Of a DNA stretch of 64,000 bases, positions 34,487 to 42,722 are shown one piece after another. Position numbers and translations under genes: made by a program. Source of the stretch: Pseudonocardia sp. HH130629-09 (lineage in GTDB: Bacteria > Actinomycetota > Actinomycetes > Mycobacteriales > Pseudonocardiaceae); the NCBI RefSeq assembly GCF_001294645.1, contig NZ_CP011868.1, forward strand, positions 1,674,001 through 1,738,000, in the 5' to 3' direction. The notes below the pieces were generated by a model, which saw nothing but the letters and a program-made list of their open reading frames with translations, searched no databases and was not told the DNA's origin. Every line of letters begins with the position of its first letter. Within the stretch, counting starts at the first letter, position 1.

Positions 34487-35575
34487 GTGCAGAAGGTGCA
34501 GAAGCTGGCCACCCGGATGGCCGACGGCCGGGAGATCCTCTGGTTCGACGGCCCCGACCACGCACCCCGGGACCCGGCCGACCTGGTCGACGCCCGCGAC
34601 CTCCCGCGGGTGGTGCCCGCCTCGCAGCTGCGCTACGACGCGCTGGCCGGGGAGTGGGTGACGATCGCCGCGCACCGGCAGGACCGCACCTACAAGCCGC
34701 CGGCCGACCAGTGCCCGCTGTGCCCCAGCCGCGATGGTCGCCACACCGAGGTGCCGAGCCCGGAGTACGGCGTCGTCGCGTTCGAGAACCGCTTCCCGGC
34801 CTTCGGATCCGCACCCGGCGCCCCGCTGCCCGAACCGGGCCCGGTGCCGCAGGCGGCGTCGGGGCGGTGCGAGGTCGTCTGCTTCACCGACGACCACGAC
34901 ACCCCGTTCTCCCGGCTCACCCCCGACCGGGCGCGCCTGGTCCTGGAGGCGTGGGCCGACCGGACCGCCGAGCTGGGTGCCCGGCCGGGGGTCCGCTACG
35001 TCTTCCCGTTCGAGAACCGGGGCGCCGAGATCGGGGTGACGCTGTCCCACCCGCACGGACAGATCTACGCCTACCCCTACGTCCCGCCGTTCCCGCAGCG
35101 GATGCTGGCCCACGTTGCCGCGCACCGCGAGGCCACGGGGGAGAACCTGTTCGACACGCAGCTGGCCGCCGAGCGGGCGGGGGAGCGCGTCGTCGTGGCC
35201 GGGGAGCACTGGACGGCGTTCGTGCCGCAGGCGGCGCGCTGGCCGGTCGAGGTGCACCTGTACCCGCACCGGCCCACCCCGGACCTGCCCGCCCTCGACG
35301 AGGCCCAGCGCGCCGAGTTCGCGACCCTCTACCTGGACGTGCTGCGCCGCCTCGACGCCCTCTACGACGACGAGCTGCCCTACGTCGCGGGCTGGAACCA
35401 GGCACCGGTGCTGGAGTCCGACGGCCGCTCCGACGCCCGGCTGCACCTTCGGCTGCACTCGATCCGCCGGGCCCCCGGGAAGATCAAGTACCTGGCCGGG
35501 TCCGAGTCCGGCGCTGGCGCGTTCATCTCCGACGTGCTGCCCGAGGCCGTCGCCGAACGACTCCGCTCGCTGTAA
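34487..35575 (+). CDS. galT: Galactose-1-phosphate uridylyltransferase
   Basis: A 362-aa Leloir-pathway enzyme that swaps UMP between UDP-glucose and galactose-1-phosphate. The zinc-site Cys pair is in DQCPLCPSRDG. The catalytic His lies in SHPHGQIYAYPYVPP, and LHLRLHSIRRAPGKIKYLAG is conserved near the C terminus. The GTG at 34487 has GGAAGG 8 nt upstream. A GTG at 34478 overlaps the regulator stop but has no room for a ribosome site. No galK or galE is adjacent in this window. Confidence 0.93.
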   Translation: MQKVQKLATRMADGREILWFDGPDHAPRDPADLVDARDLPRVVPASQLRYDALAGEWVTIAAHRQDRTYKPPADQCPLCPSRDGRHTEVPSPEYGVVAFENRFPAFGSAPGAPLPEPGPVPQAASGRCEVVCFTDDHDTPFSRLTPDRARLVLEAWADRTAELGARPGVRYVFPFENRGAEIGVTLSHPHGQIYAYPYVPPFPQRMLAHVAAHREATGENLFDTQLAAERAGERVVVAGEHWTAFVPQAARWPVEVHLYPHRPTPDLPALDEAQRAEFATLYLDVLRRLDALYDDELPYVAGWNQAPVLESDGRSDARLHLRLHSIRRAPGKIKYLAGSESGAGAFISDVLPEAVAERLRSL

Positions 35576-35628
35576 CCGCCGCCTCCCACGGGAGCCGCCC
35601 GCCGGTGCTGCCCGCGGTCCGCCATGAT

Positions 35629-35709
35629 CCGCAGCTCGCGCGGTGATCCGTTGTTCGCGCGCGCCCCGCGGATCGCCGCGCGCCGGGCGGATCACCGCGC
35701 GGGCTGCGG
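35629..35709. repeat. Long inverted repeat, 22-bp arms
   Basis: The arms 35629-35650 and 35688-35709 are complementary along 22 positions with one G-T wobble. The 14-nt core CGCGCGGTGATCCG pairs perfectly with CGGATCACCGCGCG. The 37-nt centre has a further GCGGATCGCCGC self-complementary piece. It sits in the 262-bp spacer between galT and the NlpC/P60 gene. Confidence 0.75.
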
Positions 35710-35783
35710 GTCTGCGCGGGCTGTGAGGCTGTGGGTCGCTGGTCGGGCCCTGGGCCGCGGGCGGGCGGGGTCCGGACGTGCGT

Positions 35784-35817
35784 CGAGGCCGCACCCCTCC
35801 CCAGGGGTGCGGCCTCG
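35784..35817. terminator. Bidirectional terminator between galT and the NlpC/P60 gene
   Basis: A perfect 15-bp stem (CGAGGCCGCACCCCT at 35784-35798 with 35803-35817) and a CCCC loop. It ends 20 nt from the NlpC/P60 stop codon and lies between convergent genes. Confidence 0.8.
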
Positions 35818-35837
35818 AAGGCAGGGTGCGGCGGGGG

Positions 35838-36971
35838 TCAGACCCGGACGGCGTTGTGGAACGGCATCGCGTCGACGTCGGAGTACTTGACCGGCTCGCC
35901 GCTGGTGGAGGCGTGGAGCACCTTGCCGTTGCCGGCGTAGATGCCGACGTGGCTCACGGGGGAGTAGAAGAACACCAGGTCGCCGGGCTTGAGCTGGCTC
36001 TTGGAGACCGGGGTGCCGTCCATCTGCGACTGCGCGCTGGAGGTGCGCGGCAGGTCGATGCCGATCTGCTCGAACGCCCACACCATCAGGCCGGAGCAGT
36101 CGAACGCGCTCGGGCCGGTGGCGCCCCACTTGTAGGGCTTGCCGAGCTGCTGCTTGGCCTGCGCGAGCGCCTGGGAGCCCTCGGCGGAGCCGCCGGTCAG
36201 GCCGCCGACGATGTCGCCGATCACGCCGCCACCGTCGCCGTCGTCGTCCCCGCCGTGCCGGGCCGACGCCGCGGCGGCCTTCGCCCGGGCCTCGGCCGCC
36301 TTCGCCGCGGCCTCCTTCTGGGCGACGGCGGCGATGCGGGCCGCGTCGGCCTTCTCGAAGGCCTGCGGGACCGACGCGGTGACGTGCTCGAATCCGCTGG
36401 TCAGGGTGGACGCGGCGTCGCTGGTGCCGGTGCCGCCGTGCTCGGAGCCCGCAGCCGGGACCGACAGCTTCATCGTGGCCTCGTTGGCCGCGCCGGTGAG
36501 GTCCATGTCCGCGGAGGTCTCGGGGGACTGCTCCGGGGACTCCGGGGAGCTGAGCGTCGACACGACGCCCATGACCGCGGTGGCGCCGACCAGCGTCGCC
36601 GACATGGTCGCGACGACGGCGCGCGGGTGACGCCCGAGCGGCCCGGTGTCCGACGTGCCGCGGAGCAGGCCGATCGCGGTCCGCGAGGTGACGCCGGCGG
36701 GGGTGTCCGGCGCGTCGCGGGTGATGACGGTGTCGCCGCCGGACGCGGCGGGGACGCCGGTCGCGGGGGTGTCGATGCGCTCCAGGTCCGGGCCGGGGGC
36801 CTCGGAACGGCGGGCGCGGCGGCTGCCGGGTGCGGGGGCGTCGAAACCGGCCTCGGAGTAGCGCGCGAGCAGCTCGGCGGCGGAGATGCCCGCGCCGGCG
36901 TCACGGTCCCGGCGACGCCGGGGGACGTCGCTCTCGGGTGTATGGAGGTCCGGGGTGAGTGCAGTGGTCAT
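35838..36971 (-). CDS. NlpC/P60 cell-wall peptidase with cytoplasmic N terminus
   Basis: A 377-aa protein. Residues 1-118 are polar and lack a signal. One membrane segment (about 119-140, VVATMSATLVGATAVMGVV) probably anchors it. An Ala/Lys/Glu helical stretch (RIAAVAQKEAAAKAAEARAK) follows, and then a C-terminal NlpC/P60 domain with catalytic Cys in AFDCSGLMVW, His in VSHVGIYAG and the third residue in LHAST. It cleaves peptidoglycan stem peptides outside the membrane. ATG at 36971. Possible MtrA-type sites lie 160-177 nt upstream. Confidence 0.92.
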   Translation of the reverse strand: MTTALTPDLHTPESDVPRRRRDRDAGAGISAAELLARYSEAGFDAPAPGSRRARRSEAPGPDLERIDTPATGVPAASGGDTVITRDAPDTPAGVTSRTAIGLLRGTSDTGPLGRHPRAVVATMSATLVGATAVMGVVSTLSSPESPEQSPETSADMDLTGAANEATMKLSVPAAGSEHGGTGTSDAASTLTSGFEHVTASVPQAFEKADAARIAAVAQKEAAAKAAEARAKAAAASARHGGDDDGDGGGVIGDIVGGLTGGSAEGSQALAQAKQQLGKPYKWGATGPSAFDCSGLMVWAFEQIGIDLPRTSSAQSQMDGTPVSKSQLKPGDLVFFYSPVSHVGIYAGNGKVLHASTSGEPVKYSDVDAMPFHNAVRV

Positions 36972-37750
36972 TCGGGGGTCCTCGCCACCTCGGATCCGCC
37001 CCGGTCCTCGTGACCGGACACGGCTCCGCCCGCTGCGTGCTGGGTGGGCGCCAGGGGGAGTGTCGGTCAGCGGGGAGCGTGGGACCGACCAGGCGCACCA
37101 GCCGACGTCTCGTCGACCAGCCGAGAGCGACCGTAACCGCTCCGTGACACGGACACCGACCGGGCTCGCCGGGTGTGCGGCGAACGGCCGGTCCGGCGCG
37201 ATCCGCGCACCGGGGCTGCGACCAACGGTGCAGACGGTGTGTTGTTCGGGTCGTACGGTCGTTCGGCCGCGCCGAACGGTGTGCGTACGCGGGTGTCGCA
37301 GTGCGCACGGTGACCGGGAGAGCCCCGGACGGACCACCATGTCCCGAACCCGGCGGTGCCGCCGGTGGCACCTCGTCGGCGTGACTGGGCCGGGAAGTCG
37401 TCCGGACCGTGGCGGACGGAGCAGCGCACGATGCGGGTCCCGTGCCTGGTGAGCGCGGGTGTCGTGTGCTCTGCGACGATCGGGGTGGGTGCCCGTCGCG
37501 ACCGGCGGGGCGTGCGCCGGCCGGGTCGATGCCCGGGCCGGTGCCCGGAGCGGGAACCGGTGCGGCTCGGCGTGACGCCGGCCGCACACGGTGAACCGGG
37601 CGGCGGTCCGCGACGTAGGCATCCGGGAGGCACGCGGGGGGCGTCCGGGAGCGGACGGGCTCCGGAGCCGGGCCCTCCGACCCGGCCCCCCACACGGACC
37701 CGCCGACACCGACCACCGACACCGACCCACGATCGCGGGAGGTCGCAGCA
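36972..37750. other. 779-bp intergenic region without a supported gene
   Basis: It lies between divergent NlpC/P60 and GT2 genes. Open frames exist on both strands but show no recognisable protein pattern. The only structured element I can support is the CCGTAAC/CCGTGAC repeat at 37131-37148. I searched by eye for a c-di-AMP (ydaO-type) riboswitch, which often precedes such peptidases in actinobacteria, and found no convincing match. Confidence 0.6.
37131..37148 (-). promoter_or_regulatory. Direct repeat resembling an MtrA box
   Basis: CCGTAAC (37131-37137) and CCGTGAC (37142-37148) are repeated with an 11-bp period. On the minus strand this reads GTCACGGAGCGGTTACGG. MtrA of actinobacteria binds direct repeats of GTAAC/GTCAC-like half-sites and controls cell-wall hydrolases. 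The site is 160-177 nt before the NlpC/P60 start. Confidence 0.4.
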
Positions 37751-39124
37751 GTGCCGGACCGAGCAGGCGACCCCGTCTGGGTGGGTGAGCTCGCCCACCA
37801 CCGCGGCGTGCACGGCAGCGGCCACGGGGCCGGTGACCTCGTCGTCCCGCCGCGGTTCGGCTCGGCCCGGCTGCTGGTCACCGACGGCGGTGTCCCCGTC
37901 GGTCAGGCCGTCGTCCCGCTGCACGGGGGCCGGGCGCGCGCCGCGGACCTGGCGCGGGCCGCCGCGACCGTCGCCGGGCGCGAACCACCGGCCGAGCCCG
38001 CGGTGTCGGCCGAGCCGCTGACCGTCGTCGTCGCGACGCGGGGCCGGCCGGAGAGCGTGCGTCGCTGCCTGGCCGCGGTGCTGGCCGGCGACCACCCGGA
38101 CGTGACCGTGCTCGTCGTCGACAACGACCCGCCCGACGAGCGCACCCGCGAGGTCGTCCGCGACTGCGGGGACCCGCGGGTCCGCTACGTCCGTGAGCCG
38201 CGCCGCGGTGTCTCGGTCGGGCGCAACCGCGGCCTCGCCGAGGCCCGCACCGCGGTCGTCGCGTTCACCGACGACGACACCGAGCCAGACCCGAGGTGGG
38301 CGTCACGGATCGCCGGGTCCTTCGCCGAGGACCCCGAGCTCGTCGCGCTGAGCGGTCCGGTGCTCGCCGCGCGGCTGGAGACCCCCGAGGAGCGGGCCGC
38401 CGACGTCGCGCTGGCCTGGAACAAGGGTTTCCTGCCGCGCCGGTTCCGGCTCGACGACCCACCCGCGGACTCCCCGGTGTTCCCGTTCTCCCCGGGCCTG
38501 TTCGGGATCGGCGCCAACCTGGCGGTGCGTGCCGAGCCGGTCCGCGCGCTCGGCGGGTTCGACGAGGCGCTCGGCCCGGGCATGCCCACCCGGGGCGGCG
38601 AGGACATCGAGCTGCTGGTCCGGATCGTGCTCGACGGCGGCACCCTGGCCTACCTGCCGTCGGCGTGGGTGTGGCACCACCACCGGCCGTCGTCGGGGGA
38701 GCTGCGCGACCAGATGGGCGGCTACGCGCTCGGCCTGGGCGCCTTCCTGGGCAAGGTGGCGCTGGACCCGCGGGCGCGCCGGCTGGCGGTGCGGCGGTTC
38801 CCGGCCGCGCTGGGGCGGCTGCGCGACATCGTGCGCCGCGAGTCCTCGGCGCCGAGGGCCGTCGCGCGGGCCCGCCACGAGCAGCAGACACCCGCGATCG
38901 TCGGCGGGCCCGGGCCGTCGCCGGAGCGGTTCGGGTCGGTCGCGGTCGAGGAGCACCCGGCGCCGCAGGACGTCGTCGCGCTGCCGGGGGGTGCGGGCGC
39001 CCGCAAGCTGCGCGGGCTGGTGTCGGGTCCGGCGCTCTATCTGCAGGCCCGCCGCCAGGTCCAGGCCGCGGGCGGGACGACCCCGCCGCTGACCGGCCCG
39101 GCCCGGCCGCTGCGGCGCCGCTGA
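37751..39124 (+). CDS. Glycosyltransferase family 2 protein
   Basis: A 457-aa GT-A fold transferase. The nucleotide-sugar domain starts near residue 88 with PLTVVVATRGRPESVRRCL. The DxD-like metal site is in AFTDDDTEPDPRW, and the acceptor-side block is GGEDIELLVRIVLDGG. An N-terminal region of about 85 residues and a C-terminal tail of about 90 residues lack a recognisable domain. It acts on a cell-surface polysaccharide or glycolipid, to judge by family. GTG start at 37751. Confidence 0.88.
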   Translation: MPDRAGDPVWVGELAHHRGVHGSGHGAGDLVVPPRFGSARLLVTDGGVPVGQAVVPLHGGRARAADLARAAATVAGREPPAEPAVSAEPLTVVVATRGRPESVRRCLAAVLAGDHPDVTVLVVDNDPPDERTREVVRDCGDPRVRYVREPRRGVSVGRNRGLAEARTAVVAFTDDDTEPDPRWASRIAGSFAEDPELVALSGPVLAARLETPEERAADVALAWNKGFLPRRFRLDDPPADSPVFPFSPGLFGIGANLAVRAEPVRALGGFDEALGPGMPTRGGEDIELLVRIVLDGGTLAYLPSAWVWHHHRPSSGELRDQMGGYALGLGAFLGKVALDPRARRLAVRRFPAALGRLRDIVRRESSAPRAVARARHEQQTPAIVGGPGPSPERFGSVAVEEHPAPQDVVALPGGAGARKLRGLVSGPALYLQARRQVQAAGGTTPPLTGPARPLRRR

Positions 39125-39182
39125 CCGCGGTCCGGGCCCGGCGGTCCCGCCACCCGGGACCGGCGGTCCGGCGCCCACCCCG

Positions 39183-39217
39183 GGGCTCCGGTCCGCCCCG
39201 GTGGCGGACCGGAGCCC
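39183..39217. terminator. Bidirectional terminator between GT2 and crotonase genes
   Basis: A perfect 15-bp stem (GGGCTCCGGTCCGCC at 39183-39197 with 39203-39217) and a 5-nt loop, ending 5 nt from the stop of the minus-strand crotonase gene. It separates convergent transcripts. Confidence 0.82.
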
Positions 39218-39221
39218 GGGA

Positions 39222-39980
39222 TCAGGTCCCGGTCCAGCTCGGGGTGCCGCCCTGCCCGAAACCGGCGACCGTCGTGCGGAAGTCGGTCGAGCCGTAGACG
39301 CGGTCGACCACCGCGGTGTCGTCGGCGGACCGGTCGTCCAGCAGCCGCTTGGTCGCCCAGATCGTCAGCGGCGCGCCGGTGGTGAGCCGCCCGGTGAGCG
39401 CGTCCAGCCCCGCGCCGAGGTCGTCGACGACGGCGTGCAGGAACCCCGGCACCCGCGCGGCCTCCTCGGTCTCCAGCATCCGCGCGGTGAGCAGCAGGTC
39501 CGCGGTCAGCGGTCGGCCCAGGGCCTCGACCATCAGGTCCAGGGTCCGCGCGGACAGGCAGTTGCCCAGCGTGCGGGCGATCGGCACGCCGAACCGGGAC
39601 CCGGGCGTCGCGATGCGCAGGTCGGCCGCGCAGGCGATGCCCAGCCCGCCGCCGACGCAGTACCCGGCCACCGCGGCCACGGTGGGCACGCCGACGGCGC
39701 GGACCCGGTCGAGCACTGCGGTGACCCGGCGCTCGTAGGCCACCCCGTCGGCGCCCGAGGTGAACGCGCGGAACTGGCCGATGTCGGTGCCCGCGGCGAA
39801 GGCCCGGCCGCCCTCGCCGCGCACGACGAGCGCCCGGACCTCCGGGTCGGCGTCGGCCCGCTCGCACGCCGCCACCAGCCCCTCGTACATGTCCCAGGTC
39901 AGCGCGTTGCGCCGCTCGGGACGGCGGAAGGTCACGGTGAGCACCCCGGCCGCGAGCTCCGCGGTCACCTCCGGGCTCAC
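39222..39980 (-). CDS. Enoyl-CoA hydratase/isomerase family protein
   Basis: A 252-aa crotonase. Blocks: LTVTFRRPERRNALTWDMYE, first oxyanion segment GRAFAAGTDIGQFRAF, second AGYCVGGGLGIACAADLRIA. The start GTG at 39980 overlaps the stop of the CoA-transferase gene (GTGA), so the two are translationally coupled. CaiB-type enzymes supply acyl-CoA, and the crotonase would hydrate or isomerise it. Substrate unknown. Confidence 0.9.
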   Translation of the reverse strand: MSPEVTAELAAGVLTVTFRRPERRNALTWDMYEGLVAACERADADPEVRALVVRGEGGRAFAAGTDIGQFRAFTSGADGVAYERRVTAVLDRVRAVGVPTVAAVAGYCVGGGLGIACAADLRIATPGSRFGVPIARTLGNCLSARTLDLMVEALGRPLTADLLLTARMLETEEAARVPGFLHAVVDDLGAGLDALTGRLTTGAPLTIWATKRLLDDRSADDTAVVDRVYGSTDFRTTVAGFGQGGTPSWTGT

Positions 39981-41146
39981 GCGTGGCCCCCGCGGGCGGG
40001 GTCGGACAGCTCGGCGAGGACATCGTCGGTCGCCGCGCCGAGCGGGGGCCCGGCGGTGCCCCGCCGCGCGGGGGTGCGGGAGAAGCGCATCGGCGACCCC
40101 AGCTGGCGGACCGCGGGCAGGGTCGGGTGTGGGGCGTCCCAGAAGAAGTCCCGGCCGGTGAGCAGCGGGTCGGTGAAGACCTCGTCGTAGCCGGCGATGG
40201 ACGCGCAGGGGACCCCGGCCGCGTCGAGCGCGGCGAGCACGTCGGACGACGACCGGGTGGTCGTGACCGTCTCGATGCAGTCGATCAGCGCCACCCGGTT
40301 CGCCAGCCGCGAGCCGGGGTCGGCGAAGCGGGGGTCGTGCTCGAGGCGTTCCAGCCCGAGCGCCGCGCACAGCGACGTCCAGAGCCGGGTGGTGTTCGCA
40401 CCGACCGTCACGTGCCCGTCGCGGGTGCGGACGGCCTGGTAGGGGGCGTAGCGCTGGTGGGCCGAGCCCTGCCGCGCGGGCACCTCCCCGTCGCCGAGGT
40501 ACATGCCCGCCTCCCACACCGCGAGCGAGACGCCCGACTCCAGCAGCGAGACGTCGATGTGCTGGCCGGTCCCGGAGCGGTCCCGCTCGCGCAGCGCCGC
40601 GGTCACCGCGAGCGCCACGTAGAGCGCGGTCACCAGGTCGCAGACCGGCACGCCCACCTTGACCGGGTCGCCGTCGGGCTCCCCGGTCACGCTCATCAGT
40701 CCGCTCGCGGCCTGCGCCATGATGTCGAGCCCCGGCCGCGTCGCGGCCGCACCGTCGACGCCCCAGCCCGACGCCGAGGCGTACACCAGCTCCGGGCGGC
40801 GCTGCGCCAGGGCTTCGTAGCCGAGCCCGAGCCGGTCCATCGCGCCCGGCCGCAGGTTCTCCACCACCACGTCGGCGCGGTCGACCAGGGCCAGGAACGC
40901 GGCGCGGCCCCGCTCGTCCTTGAGGTCGAGGACGACGGACTCCTTGTTGCGGTTGAGCCGCAGGAACGGGGAGCTCTCGCCGTCGAGGAACGGCCCCGCG
41001 GACCGGGTCGGGTCGCCGGTGCCCGGCGGCTCGACCTTGACCACCCGGGCTCCGAGGTCGGCGAGCTGCATCGTCGCGAACGGCGCGGCCATGAAGGCCC
41101 CCACCTCCAGCACGAGCACTCCGGTCAGCGGTGGGTCGGTCTGCAT
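39977..41146 (-). CDS. CaiB/BaiF family CoA-transferase
   Basis: A 389-aa class III CoA-transferase that moves CoA between carboxylic acids. Signatures: VLVLEVGAFMAAPFATMQLADLG at residues 10-32, VVKVEPPGTGDPTR, NRNKESVVLDLK, VVVENLRPGAMDRLGLGYE cut at about 92-110, and the region with the catalytic Asp, RPGLDIMAQAASGLM. ATG at 41146, 71 bp from the divergent GntR gene. A GntR-type palindrome sits in that gap, so both genes are probably controlled by it. Confidence 0.93.
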   Translation of the reverse strand: MQTDPPLTGVLVLEVGAFMAAPFATMQLADLGARVVKVEPPGTGDPTRSAGPFLDGESSPFLRLNRNKESVVLDLKDERGRAAFLALVDRADVVVENLRPGAMDRLGLGYEALAQRRPELVYASASGWGVDGAAATRPGLDIMAQAASGLMSVTGEPDGDPVKVGVPVCDLVTALYVALAVTAALRERDRSGTGQHIDVSLLESGVSLAVWEAGMYLGDGEVPARQGSAHQRYAPYQAVRTRDGHVTVGANTTRLWTSLCAALGLERLEHDPRFADPGSRLANRVALIDCIETVTTTRSSSDVLAALDAAGVPCASIAGYDEVFTDPLLTGRDFFWDAPHPTLPAVRQLGSPMRFSRTPARRGTAGPPLGAATDDVLAELSDPARGGHA

Positions 41147-41180
41147 CGGCAGCCCTCCGGGGTCGTCGGCGTCGGCCTTG

Positions 41181-41196
41181 ATATACGGTATACGGA
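41181..41196. promoter_or_regulatory. GntR/FCD-type operator in the CaiB-GntR divergent promoter
   Basis: ATATACGGTATACGGA. The core ACGGTATAC is identical to the core at 44330-44338. GTATAC-centred palindromes are typical of FCD-subfamily GntR regulators. It lies 22 nt upstream of the GntR start and 35 nt upstream of the CoA-transferase start. Confidence 0.6.
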
Positions 41197-41217
41197 ATCA
41201 CGGGAGAGGTGGGTGCG

Positions 41218-41946
41218 GTGACCGCGGTGCAGACGGGTACCGGTGGCCGGATCGTCGCGCCGCCGTCCATGGCGGAGCTGGCGACCGACGCCCTGCGCGC
41301 GATGATCTTCTCCGGGGAGCTCGCGCTGGGGGAGCGGCTGGTCGAGGCGCGCCTGACCGAGCGGCTCGGGGTCTCCCGCCCGCCGCTGCGCGAGGCGCTG
41401 CAGACGCTGACCCACGAGGGCCTGGTCGTCGCGCACCCGCGGCGCGGCGCGACCGTGCGCACGCTGACCCGGCACGACGTCTACGAGATCGTGACCCTGC
41501 GCGAGGACCTGGAGGCGCTCGCCGTCCGCCTCGGTGTGCCGGTGCGCGTGCCCGAGCGGCTGGAGCGCTGCCGGGCGGCCCTGGCGGCGTTCGAGGAGGT
41601 CGGCCGGGCCGGCGACGAGAGCCGGTTCCTGCACCACAAGTTCGAGTTCCACCTGTCGCTGGTCGCTCTGGCCGGGCACTCGCGGCTGACCGAGGCCTAC
41701 CGGGCGTTGTCGTTCCAGATGCAGCTGTGCATGGCGATGAACCGCACCGCCCGTCGCGAGTCCCTGCTGGAGAACGTCGAGCGGCACCGTGAGCTGCTCG
41801 CGGTGGTCGAGGCGGGGGACCCGGAGGTCGCACAGCGGGCCCTGACCGAGCACGGCCACACGTCGTTCCTGCTCGACCTCGTCGACCGGCTCGACGGCGG
41901 CACGCCGGAGTCCGAGGAGTGGCTCGCCCGCCGCCGCGGGGCCTGA
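41218..41946 (+). CDS. GntR-family regulator (FCD subfamily)
   Basis: A 242-aa protein. The N-terminal winged HTH contains GERLVEARLTERLGVSRPPLREALQTLTHEGLV (about residues 39-71). The C-terminal FCD helical domain has HHKFEFHLSLVALAGHSRL and VERHRELLAVVEAGD, with His and Asp/Glu positions that usually bind a metal and a carboxylic acid effector. The GTG at 41218 has GGGAGAGG 8 nt upstream. Likely regulates the CaiB operon, and by its operator also the aminotransferase operon. Confidence 0.9.
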   Translation: MTAVQTGTGGRIVAPPSMAELATDALRAMIFSGELALGERLVEARLTERLGVSRPPLREALQTLTHEGLVVAHPRRGATVRTLTRHDVYEIVTLREDLEALAVRLGVPVRVPERLERCRAALAAFEEVGRAGDESRFLHHKFEFHLSLVALAGHSRLTEAYRALSFQMQLCMAMNRTARRESLLENVERHRELLAVVEAGDPEVAQRALTEHGHTSFLLDLVDRLDGGTPESEEWLARRRGA

Positions 41947-41960
41947 GCTCCGGGCGGCGC

Positions 41961-42718
41961 TCACGCGAGCGTCCCACCGATGCCCTCGGCGGCGGCCCGC
42001 AGCAGCGCGGCCGCCTCGGGGACTCGGTCGTGTCCGAAGCGGTGGATCGGGCCGGACACCGACAGCGCCGCCGGGCTGGACACCCCGGCGAGCGGGACGG
42101 CCACGCAGAACACACCGACCTCCTGCTCCTCGGCGTCCACGGCGAACCCGGCCCGGCGGATGCGGTCGAGCTCGTCGAGCAGCCGGTCGGGGTCGACGAC
42201 GGTGTGGTCGGTCGCCGCGGGCAGCCCGGTGGAGCCCAGCAGCCGCCGTGCCGCGGGCGCGGGCAGCTGGGCGAGCAGCGCCTTCCCGACGCCGGTGCTG
42301 TGCAGCGGCACCCGTCGCCCGACCTCGGTGAACGTCCGCATCGAGTGCGGCCCGGGCACCTGCGCGGTGTAGACGGCGCGCTCCCCGTCGAGCACGGCCA
42401 TGTTGGCGGTCTCGCCGAACCGCTCCGCCACCGCGCGCAGGTCGTCCCCGGCGCGCACCCCAGCACCCGCGACGCCCGGTCCCCGAGCCCGATCAGCCGG
42501 GGCCCCAGGGTGTAGCGGCGGTTGGCCACCTGGTGGGCGTGGCCGAGCTCGCGCAGGGTCGCGACGATCCGGTGGATCGTGGGCTGCGGCAGGTCGACGG
42601 CCACGGCGAGCTCGCTGATCGACAGCTCCCCGTCCGCCTCGGCCAGGACGTCGAGGATCCGGAAGGCCCGGACGACGGACTGGACGCCGCCGCCCGGGCC
42701 TGCTCCCGTTCCCGGCAC
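41961..42718 (-). pseudogene. IclR-family regulator with a single-base frameshift
   Basis: Frame 1 (42718 to about 42462) encodes the HTH: SVVRAFRILDVLAEADGELS and LPQPTIHRIVATLRELGHAH. Frame 2 (from 42458) encodes the effector domain: ETANMAVLDGERAVYTAQVPG, LHSTGVGKALLAQL, then AALSVSGPIHRFG. One missing base in the C-run 42458-42461 (G-run on the coding strand) explains the break. Without it the protein would be about 252 aa. It starts 4 nt after the transporter stop. If the lesion is real, IclR control of the locus is lost. Confidence 0.85.
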
Positions 42719-42722
42719 CGGA

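Noticed and set aside
36972-37250. c-di-AMP (ydaO-type) riboswitch before the NlpC/P60 gene
   Set aside because: Expected from the gene type, but I could not align the conserved core to the leader. Only the direct repeat is supported.
37356-38021. Plus-strand frame before and into the GT2 gene
   Set aside because: It overlaps the start of the GT2 gene in another frame and has Arg/Pro/Gly-rich shadow composition.
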